Below, piece after piece: positions 7,806 through 14,122 of a stretch of DNA of 14,153 bases. The translations under genes and the position numbers were made by a program. Positions within the stretch are counted from its first letter, which is position 1. The number at the start of each line of letters is the position of its first letter. The stretch is from assembly GCA_016929795.1 (NCBI GenBank), contig JAFGIA010000386.1:1-14153 (forward strand), read 5' to 3'. The notes beneath the pieces were generated by a model, which saw nothing but the letters and a program-made list of their open reading frames with translations, was not told the origin of the DNA and ran no database searches. Source of the stretch: Anaerolineae bacterium (GTDB taxonomy: Bacteria > Chloroflexota > Anaerolineae > JAAYZQ01).

Positions 7806-7811
7806 TATAAT
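7783..7811 (+). promoter_or_regulatory. Predicted sigma70-like promoter of the LysM gene unit
   Basis: TTGCCA (7783-7788) and a perfect TATAAT (7806-7811) are separated by exactly 17 bp. The -35 element lies within the last codons of the third paralog and the -10 directly follows its stop. Transcription would start near 7818. This splits the window into two transcription units even though the genes run in the same direction. Confidence 0.75.
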
Positions 7812-8003
7812 GTGGGCAAATTGCACAGGTCGCGATTCTGGAACAGGACGGGGCGCAGGTGCGACGTCCACGGGTTGGCTGGGGGTGCCTGGCATGGGCA
7901 CACACGCAAAAGCCGCCTCTGCTTGAACCTGGTTCAGACCGTAGAAAGAACCTGACCTCGGAAGGGCACCGGCCTGAACCGAGAAGTGGAGCAAAACAAG
8001 TTT
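7812..8003 (+). other. Leader of about 185 nt with potential RNA structure, unidentified
   Basis: The stretch between the promoter and the LysM gene is long for a simple leader. Candidate stems are GGACG (7846-7850) with CGTCC (7865-7869), GTGCC (7885-7889) with GGCAC (7897-7901), and GGTTCAGACC (7931-7940) with GGCCTGAACC (7971-7980), the last with one A-C mismatch. I compared it by eye with SRP RNA, c-di-GMP and c-di-AMP riboswitch consensus features and found no convincing match. It may be a regulatory leader or a small RNA, or merely GC-rich DNA that folds by chance. Confidence 0.35.
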
Positions 8004-9299
8004 ATGGAACCGAGTCCCCAACGGCGATGTCCCCAGTGCGGGACACCCGTGGCACAGCGGGCCGAGAACTGCCTGATGTGCGGGGCGCTGTTAAAAGAAT
8101 CGAAGCGGAGGCGAGCGCGAGCACCCGAGGGCGACCTGCTGTGGCCGATCCTGATCGTCGTCGGTCTGATCGCGATCTGGCTATGGAAGCCGTGGCAAGG
8201 GACCGGGCCGCAGGCCATGGCGCCGATGGTTGAGCCAAGTCCTGTGCCCACCTCTACATCTGCTACCCCGACGGTCACGCCGACGGTTACACCCTCTCCT
8301 TCCCCCACCTACTATGTCGCCCCCACGGCGACGCCGCTCTATTCGCCCACTCCGCCCCCAACGCCCACCCTGCCTCCTAACTATACCGAACATAGGGTGG
8401 AGGAAGGGGACGTCGTGAGCACCATCGCCAAAGAGTATGGCACGACGACGGACTCGATCCTGAAAGCCAATGGGCTGAAGGCGAACACCACCCTGCATGT
8501 TGGCCAGACGTTGATCATCCCGCTGCCGATCGCCAATACGCTCACGCCGACCATTACGCCGACGCCGTCGCCTACGCCCTTTGTGTACACGATCAAGTCG
8601 GGTGACCTCTTGAGTGTGATCGCCAAACGCTACAACACCACGGTCGAGGCGTTGATGGAAGCCAACGACATTGCCGATGCTACGCGCATCAGCGTGGGCA
8701 CCAAGATCATCATCGTCCAGCCGCCGGACTATGCTGCGACCATGGCCTACGACACATACGAGGTGCAGCCGGGTGACACTCTGATCACCATTGCCGACAA
8801 GTACTCTGGTGTAACCGTCAAGGACCTGCGCGATGTGAACGAGCTCAAGAGCGACAGCCTGAAGGCAGGCCAGACGCTGCGCGTTCCCATCGGCACGGCC
8901 ACGCCGACGCCAACCCTCACCCCGCCGGCGACCCTCACCCCGACACCGGCCCCCAAATGGCCAGCCCCGGCGCTCCTCATGCCCGCCGACGATGCCTCGT
9001 TCGACCCATCACACACCTCCATCCTGCTCACCTGGGCTTCCGTCGGCATCTTGGACGAAGACGAGTGGTACGTTGTTCACCTCCGCCGCTCGGGCGAGTT
9101 CTCCGACGAGCCGGCCGTGTGGACCAAGGCGACGTCGTGGCGCGTGTCGCGAGAGGTGCTCGACGACCACCGCGATGGCCCCCAGCGTTTCTATTGGAGC
9201 GTCGTCGTCATGCAGCATACCGAGGGCGAGGACGATCGAATCTGGACCGGCGAGCTTGTTGGCTCGTCCAGTGACACACGCACCTTCTCCTGGTGGTGA
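8004..9299 (+). CDS. Zinc-ribbon, single-pass membrane protein with three LysM domains
   Basis: A 431-residue protein from the ATG at 8004 (GGAG 12 nt upstream); a GTG at 7986 would add six residues and cannot be excluded. Order of parts: cytoplasmic zinc ribbon (C9, C12, C23, C26); basic stretch KRRRARA (34-40); membrane helix (about 45-61); Pro/Thr/Ser-rich linker (78-126); LysM domains at about 129-174, 194-238 and 251-296; a second Pro/Thr linker (298-319); and a beta-sandwich-like C-terminus (320-431). LysM modules bind N-acetylglucosamine-containing polymers such as peptidoglycan, so the outer part probably grips the cell wall while the ribbon stays inside. No hydrolase domain is visible. 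The stop is 19 bp before the next start, and the gene is driven by the promoter at 7783-7811. Confidence 0.88.
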   Translation: MEPSPQRRCPQCGTPVAQRAENCLMCGALLKESKRRRARAPEGDLLWPILIVVGLIAIWLWKPWQGTGPQAMAPMVEPSPVPTSTSATPTVTPTVTPSPSPTYYVAPTATPLYSPTPPPTPTLPPNYTEHRVEEGDVVSTIAKEYGTTTDSILKANGLKANTTLHVGQTLIIPLPIANTLTPTITPTPSPTPFVYTIKSGDLLSVIAKRYNTTVEALMEANDIADATRISVGTKIIIVQPPDYAATMAYDTYEVQPGDTLITIADKYSGVTVKDLRDVNELKSDSLKAGQTLRVPIGTATPTPTLTPPATLTPTPAPKWPAPALLMPADDASFDPSHTSILLTWASVGILDEDEWYVVHLRRSGEFSDEPAVWTKATSWRVSREVLDDHRDGPQRFYWSVVVMQHTEGEDDRIWTGELVGSSSDTRTFSWW

Positions 9300-9307
9300 C
9301 GTCAAGT

Positions 9308-9315
9308 AAGGAGGG
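9308..9315 (+). promoter_or_regulatory. Strong ribosome-binding site
   Basis: AAGGAGGG is the best anti-16S match in the window and lies just before the ATG at 9319. It fixes the start of the small zinc-ribbon protein and suggests strong translation relative to its neighbours. Confidence 0.75.
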
Positions 9316-9318
9316 TAG

Positions 9319-9690
9319 ATGAGCACGGGCAAGATCATCGGGTATATTGTGGCGGGGATCTTGTTGCTCTTTGGCGTGCTATGGCTCCTGTCGGCTTTTA
9401 GCTCCGAGACGTCGAGCCCGCTTGGCCGCCTGGTCGTCGGCGGACTGCTCGTTCTGCTGGGCCTGGGGCTGATCTTTGCCGTTCGCCTGCGCGAGCCCAA
9501 GCCTGAGCAGCAGATCACGATCCGGCAGGAGGTCGACCTGAGCGGCGACATCGAGATGGAGGAGCTGCAGTGCAGAAAGTGCGGCGCGCAACTCGATTCG
9601 AAGGCGCTAAAGGTGGTCGAGGGGGCGGTCATGGTCTCCTGTCCCTACTGTGGTGCAGCATACCAGATCGTCGAAGAGCCCAAGTGGTGA
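9319..9690 (+). CDS. Small membrane protein with C-terminal zinc ribbon, unknown function
   Basis: A 123-residue protein with two predicted membrane helices (about 5-27 and 37-57) joined by a short polar loop, then a hydrophilic segment (58-80) and a four-cysteine ribbon: CRKCG (C85, C88) and CPYCG (C108, C111). With two helices, the N-terminus and the ribbon should be on the same side, probably the cytoplasm. I do not recognise a named family. It sits between two other proteins with cytoplasmic cysteine clusters (the LysM protein's ribbon and the Cys-Ala tail), which hints at a shared metal- or redox-linked role. This is inference. The start is fixed by a strong ribosome-binding site. Confidence 0.85.
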   Translation: MSTGKIIGYIVAGILLLFGVLWLLSAFSSETSSPLGRLVVGGLLVLLGLGLIFAVRLREPKPEQQITIRQEVDLSGDIEMEELQCRKCGAQLDSKALKVVEGAVMVSCPYCGAAYQIVEEPKW

Positions 9691-9691
9691 G

Positions 9692-9720
9692 ACCTTTTCG
9701 GTTTTGAAAACCCTGAAGGT
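9692..9720 (+). other. Intercistronic hairpin
   Basis: ACCTT (9692-9696) pairs with AAGGT (9716-9720) and the inner GGTT pairs with AACC, with matched 3-nt internal loops and a 5-nt tip. It fills most of the 55-bp gap before the DUF2207-like gene. There is no T-run, so termination is unlikely. It could be an RNA-processing or stability element. Confidence 0.4.
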
Positions 9721-9732
9721 CCTGCAATATCT

Positions 9733-9739
9733 GGAGGAG
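9733..9739 (+). promoter_or_regulatory. Ribosome-binding site that sets a GTG start
   Basis: GGAGGAG lies 6 nt before the GTG at 9746. This argues for that GTG over the upstream in-frame GTG at 9650, which lies inside the previous gene. Only the 9746 start puts the signal peptide at the N-terminus. Confidence 0.8.
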
Positions 9740-9745
9740 AAACGA

Positions 9746-11401
9746 GTGAAGCTGCGGCGCAAAACTTGCCGGTGGGTGGCCCTGCTGTGGACGCTGGTTT
9801 TCTTGCTCATTTTCCTGGCGCCCGTGTTCGCCCAGGGTTACCGCTTTCGCCTGCCCGGGAATGAATCGCACCTCTACATCAACCAGGATGGCACGGTGCG
9901 CATTGTCTACAACCTCACCTTTGCCGTAGACCCTGCGTCCGATCCGATCCGATACGTCGACGTCGGCCTGCCGAACGATAGCTATCGGCTGTCTGAAAGC
10001 CAGGCGTCGGTCGACGGCGTGCCGGCGGCTGAGCTCGATGTTTCCCCCGAAGTTGCCATCGGCATTGCCATCGACCTCGGGGCCAACGCGATCCAGCCGG
10101 GCGATACGGCCACGGTCCATTTTGAGACGATCGTGCGCGACATGATCTATCAGGACACCGACGACAGCGAGTATGCCAGCCTCGAGTTTTCGCCCACCTG
10201 GTTTGACAGCAGCCTGGTTAGCGGTAATACCAACTTGCAGGTCTATTTCCACTTTCCGCCGGGCGTCGGCCCCGACGATCCGCGCTATCACGACGATCCG
10301 TTCACCGATGCCTATGTTGAGAACGAGCGCGTCGTCTACCTGTGGCAGAACACGAGCGCCAGCCCGAGTCGCCAATACACATTCGGTGCCTCCTTTCCCA
10401 AGCAGTACGTCGCGGAGGGGGTGGTGCAGGCCGCACCGGCGTTTACCATCAACTTGGAGGCGTGCTGCAATAGCCCGTTGATCTGGTTCGCGCTCATCGG
10501 CGGCGGCTGGTTCTTTTTCGCGGTCCTGGGCGGCTGGAACCAGCGCAAGCGCAAGATGAAGTACCTGCCGCCGTCGCTTGCCGTGGAGGGCACCGGCATC
10601 AAGCGCGGCCTGACGGCCGTCGAGGCAGCGATCCTGCTCGAAGCGCCGCTCGACCGCGTGATGACCATGATCCTGTTCGGCCTGGTTAAAAAGGGCGTGG
10701 TGGCGGTCGAATCGGAAAAGCCGCTCCGGCTGCGGCTGCTCAAGCCGGTGACCAAGGATGCCAAGCTGTGGTATTATGAGCGGCGCTTTGTCGCAGCGGT
10801 GAATAGTGTAGGCAAGCTGGATGAAAAGGCGCTGCGCGACATGACGATCGACCTGATCGGCGACGTCAACAAAAAGCTGACTGGTTTTAGCCGCAAGGAG
10901 ACGGTGGCCTACTACAAGGACATTACGGCGCGCGCGTGGAAAGAGGTTGCCGCGGCCGACACGCCCGAGGTGCTTGGCGAGCGGTGGAGTGAGGGATTGG
11001 AGTGGACCATGCTCGACGACGATTGGCAGGACCGCACGCGCGATGTCTTTCGCGATCGGCCCGTCGTCGTGCCGTCGTGGTGGTGGTACTACCGGCCCTG
11101 GCACGCGGGCATGGACGCCGGCCGCCCGTCCGCCCCGGCGGCGCCCCTGTCTGGCGGCGGCACGCCGGTTACGCTGCCGACGCTGCCGGGCGGCGACTTT
11201 GCCAATACCGTGGTCAGCGGCATCGAGAACGCGGCCAACACCGTGGTCAGCGGCATCGAGCGCTTTACGAGTGGCGTCACCCAGACCACCAACCCGCCGC
11301 CCAAGCCGTCGAGCTCGAGCAGCCGAGGCGGCGGTTATAGCTGCGCGTGTGCCTGTGCCTGTGCCGGGTGTGCCTGCGCGTGTGCGGGGGGAGGCAGATA
11401 G
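9746..11401 (+). CDS. DUF2207-like membrane protein with Cys-Ala-alternating C-terminal tail
   Basis: A 551-residue protein starting at GTG 9746. A signal peptide (KLRRKTCRW then a hydrophobic core, ending near VFAQG, about 1-31) precedes an extracytoplasmic beta-rich region (32-240) whose opening, LYINQDGTVRIVYNLTF, is like DUF2207. One membrane helix (about 243-262) is followed by NQRKRKMK, so the rest should be cytoplasmic. TAVEAAILLEAPLDRVMTMI (290-309) then matches the style of the winged-helix-like part of DUF2207 proteins. After a low-complexity stretch with a tandem repeat (487-505) and a Ser/Gly run, the protein ends in CACACACAGCACACA plus GGGR, with cysteines at 533, 535, 537, 539, 542, 544 and 546. 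Related proteins such as those ending in Gly/Ser/Trp tails lack cysteine here. Function unknown; possible metal binding or modification by the downstream radical SAM enzyme is inferred. Confidence 0.8.
   Translation: MKLRRKTCRWVALLWTLVFLLIFLAPVFAQGYRFRLPGNESHLYINQDGTVRIVYNLTFAVDPASDPIRYVDVGLPNDSYRLSESQASVDGVPAAELDVSPEVAIGIAIDLGANAIQPGDTATVHFETIVRDMIYQDTDDSEYASLEFSPTWFDSSLVSGNTNLQVYFHFPPGVGPDDPRYHDDPFTDAYVENERVVYLWQNTSASPSRQYTFGASFPKQYVAEGVVQAAPAFTINLEACCNSPLIWFALIGGGWFFFAVLGGWNQRKRKMKYLPPSLAVEGTGIKRGLTAVEAAILLEAPLDRVMTMILFGLVKKGVVAVESEKPLRLRLLKPVTKDAKLWYYERRFVAAVNSVGKLDEKALRDMTIDLIGDVNKKLTGFSRKETVAYYKDITARAWKEVAAADTPEVLGERWSEGLEWTMLDDDWQDRTRDVFRDRPVVVPSWWWYYRPWHAGMDAGRPSAPAAPLSGGGTPVTLPTLPGGDFANTVVSGIENAANTVVSGIERFTSGVTQTTNPPPKPSSSSSRGGGYSCACACACAGCACACAGGGR
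11201..11260 (+). repeat. Tandem duplication in the DUF2207-like gene
   Basis: A 27-bp sequence at 11201-11227 recurs at 11234-11260 with a single difference (T/C), a 33-bp period. It encodes ANTVVSGIE twice, separated by two residues. This is a recent in-frame duplication in the cytoplasmic low-complexity linker just before the Cys-Ala tail. Confidence 0.85.
11342..11398 (+). other. Segment encoding the Cys-Ala tail
   Basis: Nineteen codons before the stop encode CACACACAGCACACA then GGGR. Cysteine is written as both TGC and TGT, and alanine as GCG and GCC in irregular order, so the alternation is kept at protein level and is not a plain dinucleotide or hexanucleotide slippage tract. Seven cysteines form two CxC runs (4 and 3) separated by an extra glycine. 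Confidence 0.85.
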
Positions 11402-11403
11402 GC

Positions 11404-12048
11404 GTGGAAGCAGAAGGCTTGGCCTACGAGCAAATGCTCCGCCAGGGCGGTGACCGGGCCCTGCGCGAGGCGAGTCTATTCTTTGCTGCTCGTGGGCTGT
11501 TACGCCAGGCGTTGCGCCGCCTGGCAGAGCGCATGACGGCGGCCAAGATCCCGTACGCGCTGCTCGGCGGCCTGGCTCTGTTCGAACATGGCTATCCACG
11601 TTTAACTGAGGACATTGACCTGCTGATGACACCAGAAGGGCTCGCCCAGTTCCGCGAGCGATTCGTCGGACGGGGCTACCGGCCGGCGTTCGAGGGCGCG
11701 CAGAAAACATTCCGCGACACCGAGACGGGCGTGCGCATCGAGGTGGTGACGACGGGCGAGTATCCTGGCGACGGCCTGCCCAAGGAAGTGAACTTTCCCG
11801 ACCCGGGTGAGCCGGGGATCGCCGTCGAGATCGAAGGGGTGCGCGTCGTGACGCTGGAGAGGCTTGTCGAGCTCAAGCTGGCATCGGGGATGAGTGCTCC
11901 CCACCGGCTGCGCGACCTTGCCGACGTGCAGGACCTGATCATCCGCCTGGCGCTGCCGCTCGCGTTCGCGGAGCAACTGGCGCCATCGGTGCGCGCGGCC
12001 TACCAGGATCTATGGGAGAAGGCGAGCGCAGGCCAAATCAATGATTGA
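11404..12048 (+). CDS. Nucleotidyltransferase-fold protein (AbiEii-like)
   Basis: A 214-residue protein from GTG 11404, two bases after the previous stop, with GGGGGAGG (about 11386-11393) 10 nt upstream. YALLGGLALFEHGYPRLTEDIDLL (51-74) is the classic pattern of minimal nucleotidyltransferases: a GG turn at 55-56, the acidic pair D70/D72, and a likely third acidic residue E113 (RIEVV). K158 in VELKLASG and the RLRDLADVQDL stretch (168-178) match stand-alone relatives of AbiEii toxins and DUF6036-like proteins. Such proteins transfer nucleotides to tRNA or protein targets in toxin-antitoxin or abortive-infection systems. No AbiEi-type partner is next to it; the following MNT/HEPN pair overlaps it by 8 bp. 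Its target is unknown. Confidence 0.82.
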   Translation: MEAEGLAYEQMLRQGGDRALREASLFFAARGLLRQALRRLAERMTAAKIPYALLGGLALFEHGYPRLTEDIDLLMTPEGLAQFRERFVGRGYRPAFEGAQKTFRDTETGVRIEVVTTGEYPGDGLPKEVNFPDPGEPGIAVEIEGVRVVTLERLVELKLASGMSAPHRLRDLADVQDLIIRLALPLAFAEQLAPSVRAAYQDLWEKASAGQIND

Positions 12049-12361
12049 CCAGGCACTGATCGAGCATTTGGTAAAGACAATAGCGACCCGGCTGCAGCCG
12101 GAAAGGATCGTTCTGTTTGGCTCGTGGGCCTGGGGAGAGCCAGACGAGCACAGTGACATTGACATCCTGGTGATCAAGCACTCCTCATTGCGACGAGACA
12201 AACGTGCACGAGAGGTGAGTGATCTCTTTGCTTCCCGTACATTTCCGCTCGACGTGTTGGTCTACACTCCAGCCGAGGTCGAGCGCCTCCGAAAGATGAG
12301 GGGCTCGTTTGTCCGGTTCATTCTTGAAAATGGCAGGATCTTGTATGAACGCCCGACGTAA
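12041..12361 (+). CDS. MNT-domain nucleotidyltransferase (putative antitoxin partner of HEPN protein)
   Basis: A 106-residue minimal nucleotidyltransferase. The pattern GSWAWGEPDEHSDIDILVI (27-45) gives the GS turn and the metal-binding D39 and D41, with a third acidic residue D71 (LDVLVY). Its length and sequence fit the MntA-type subunit of two-component MNT/HEPN modules. In studied MntA/HepT systems the nucleotidyltransferase adds AMP to the HEPN ribonuclease and silences it. The ATG overlaps the end of the upstream nucleotidyltransferase gene by 8 bp, and the HEPN gene starts 17 bp before its stop, so all three are translationally coupled. Confidence 0.9.
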   Translation: MIDQALIEHLVKTIATRLQPERIVLFGSWAWGEPDEHSDIDILVIKHSSLRRDKRAREVSDLFASRTFPLDVLVYTPAEVERLRKMRGSFVRFILENGRILYERPT

Positions 12362-12764
12362 TGACCTTGACTGGCCCGTGATCGGATGGTTCGAAAAGGC
12401 GAATCACGATCTCCGTGCCGCGCACATCCTGATCGCTGACCCGGAGCCGCTGACTGATGTGATCTGTTTCCACTGTCAACAAGCCGCGGAAAAGGTGCTC
12501 AAGGGATTCCTGGCTTTCCACGGGGTTGAGTTTGCCAGGGTCCACGACATGCGCTATCTGGCAAACCTGTGCCTGGCTATCGAGCCTGCCTTTCATGATG
12601 TCGAGCAGGCGATCGTGACGTTGAACGACTATGCGGTCGAGCCCCGTTACCCGGCCGATCTGCCGATTTACTATCCAGTGGCCGAGACGCGTCAAGCAAT
12701 GGATCTGGCCGAACAGGTCGTTGCTTTTGTAATGGGGCAGATGCCGCCGGATAGGTGGGAGTAA
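12345..12764 (+). CDS. HEPN-domain protein (putative toxin/RNase partner of the MNT protein)
   Basis: A 139-residue helical protein starting at ATG 12345, 6 nt after AGGA. It has the PF05168-type signature: FEKANHDLRAA (16-26), CFHCQQAAEKVLKGFL (41-56), RVHDMRYL (65-72) and LNDYAVEPRYP (93-103). HEPN proteins paired with MNT partners are often endoribonucleases with an R-x4-6-H motif. Here the histidine H67 is preceded by R65 at only two residues, and no clear R-x4-6-H is seen, so nuclease activity is uncertain. The protein may instead serve as a nucleotide- or RNA-binding subunit. It ends 2 bp before the radical SAM gene start codon. Confidence 0.87.
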   Translation: MNARRNDLDWPVIGWFEKANHDLRAAHILIADPEPLTDVICFHCQQAAEKVLKGFLAFHGVEFARVHDMRYLANLCLAIEPAFHDVEQAIVTLNDYAVEPRYPADLPIYYPVAETRQAMDLAEQVVAFVMGQMPPDRWE

Positions 12765-12766
12765 GC

Positions 12767-14122
12767 ATGACTGTTTTGGATCGTATCAAACGTTGGTTTG
12801 AGCCGCCGCAGCCGCTGCAGCCGGGCATCTATCACTACCAGACGCCGCCCGACGCGCCAGTGCAGTACCGCCTCCACCTGCGCGTCGAAAAGGATCGGCA
12901 CGGTGTGCTGGTGATCAACGCCGCGCGCGTGCTCCACCTGAACCAGACGGCCACAGAGCATGCCAAGCTGCTGATCGAGCACTATCAACCCGACGACGCG
13001 GCGCGCACCATCGCCCGGCGCTACGATGTACCTCTCGAGACGGCGCGTACTGATTTCGAAGAGCTGCGCGACACGATCACCGCGTTGGCCGAGGCGGGCG
13101 AGGAGGTATGCCCTGTCACCTACCTCGACATCGAGCTCATCCAGCCGCTGAGTGCCGAGCTGTCGGCTCCCTATCGCATGGATCTGGCCCTCACCTACCG
13201 CTGCCAGAATGACTGCCCCCACTGCTACGTGGGCCGCCCAAAGGATTTCCCCGAGATCTCGACTGATGCGTGGAAGCGTGTCATCGACCACTGCTGGGAT
13301 CTGGGCATCCCCCACATCACCTTCACCGGTGGCGAGGCGACGCTGCACCCCGACCTGGTGGAGCTGGTGCAGTACGCCGAGGATACCGGCCTGGTGACCG
13401 GCCTGCAGACCAACGGCCGCCTCCTGCGCGACCGCGACTATCTCGATCGCCTGCTGCGGGCGGGCCTCGACCACATCCAGATCACGCTCGAGAGTCACGA
13501 CCCGGAAGTGCACGACAAGATGGTGGGCGCGCCGGGCGCGTGGGAGGACACGGTGGCCGGGATCAAGACCGTCGTGGACGCCGACGTGTACATGATGACC
13601 AACACCACGCTGACGACAGAGAATGTCGACGACATTGAGCAGACGGTGGCGTTCGCTGCCTCGCTCGGCGTGCCGACCTTTGGCTGCAACAGCCTGATCT
13701 ATTCCGGCGCGGCGGTGTGCGTCGGAAACGGCATTCCGGAGGATCAAATCGGCGCGATCTTGGAGCGCGTCAAAGAAGCGACGCAGGCGTATCACCTGCG
13801 CCTCATCTGGTACACCCCCACACAGTACTGCGAGTTCGACCCCACGGGACTGGAGTTGGGTGTCAAGGGCTGCACGGCAGCCCGCTATAACATGTGTGTG
13901 GAACCGAACGGAGACGTGATCCCGTGCCAGAGCTACTATGTGGCCCTGGGCAACATCCTGGCTGACCGGTGGGAGACGATCTGGGATCACGAGCTGGCCC
14001 GCTACTTGCGGAACCGCGATTTTATGATGGAAAAGTGTTACGACTGCCCCGACCAGATGTTGTGCGGCGGCGGGTGCCCGCTCTATGCCCAACACCACGC
14101 GGCCGGGGAGACACCCAACTGA
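12767..14122 (+). CDS. Radical SAM/SPASM protein with N-terminal PqqD-like domain
   Basis: A 451-residue protein from ATG 12767; GGGAG (12757-12761) is 5 nt upstream. Residues about 35-108 resemble a PqqD/RRE fold: a strand pair reading GVLVINAARVLHLNQTATEHAKLLIEHY, then a winged-helix stretch ARTIARRYDVPLETARTDFEELRDTI. The radical SAM core has CQNDCPHC (C146, C150, C153; CX3CX2C for the 4Fe-4S cluster), TGGEATLHP (187-195) and LQTNG (213-217). The SPASM end shows C369-X12-G382-X4-C387 and then C424, C427, C433, C437 (CX2CX5CX3C), enough for auxiliary clusters, but the usual final cysteine is missing. Enzymes of this layout (PqqE, AnSME, sactionine synthases) modify peptides or proteins. No short precursor gene is visible beside it; the Cys-Ala tail protein upstream is the best substrate candidate. 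Confidence 0.9.
   Translation: MTVLDRIKRWFEPPQPLQPGIYHYQTPPDAPVQYRLHLRVEKDRHGVLVINAARVLHLNQTATEHAKLLIEHYQPDDAARTIARRYDVPLETARTDFEELRDTITALAEAGEEVCPVTYLDIELIQPLSAELSAPYRMDLALTYRCQNDCPHCYVGRPKDFPEISTDAWKRVIDHCWDLGIPHITFTGGEATLHPDLVELVQYAEDTGLVTGLQTNGRLLRDRDYLDRLLRAGLDHIQITLESHDPEVHDKMVGAPGAWEDTVAGIKTVVDADVYMMTNTTLTTENVDDIEQTVAFAASLGVPTFGCNSLIYSGAAVCVGNGIPEDQIGAILERVKEATQAYHLRLIWYTPTQYCEFDPTGLELGVKGCTAARYNMCVEPNGDVIPCQSYYVALGNILADRWETIWDHELARYLRNRDFMMEKCYDCPDQMLCGGGCPLYAQHHAAGETPN

Noticed and set aside
7880..7985. Possible SRP (4.5S) RNA in the leader, because of CGGAAGGG and a GGTTCAG/CTGAACC pair.
   Set aside because: The conserved tip GGTCAGG...CGGAAGG.AGCAGCC is not present in the right order.
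8250..8385. Pro-Thr-rich repeats in the LysM gene as a DNA repeat element.
   Set aside because: These are ordinary low-complexity linkers between domains, with varied codons.
11347..11403. A GTG at 11347 would extend the nucleotidyltransferase upstream through the Cys-Ala tail in another frame, giving a Cys-rich CLCLCRVC N-terminus (possible dual coding).
   Set aside because: The cysteines arise only because TGTGCC-type sequence reads as Cys in both frames. The GTG at 11404 has a good ribosome-binding site and directly follows the upstream stop.
9629..11710. Long open frame (about 690 codons) on the - strand opposite the DUF2207-like gene.
   Set aside because: It is low-complexity and Arg/His-rich, crosses two well-supported + strand genes, and has no recognisable domain or ribosome-binding site.
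12692..14098. Long open frame on the - strand opposite the radical SAM gene.
   Set aside because: The + strand frame carries complete CX3CX2C and SPASM motifs; the antisense product has no recognisable features.
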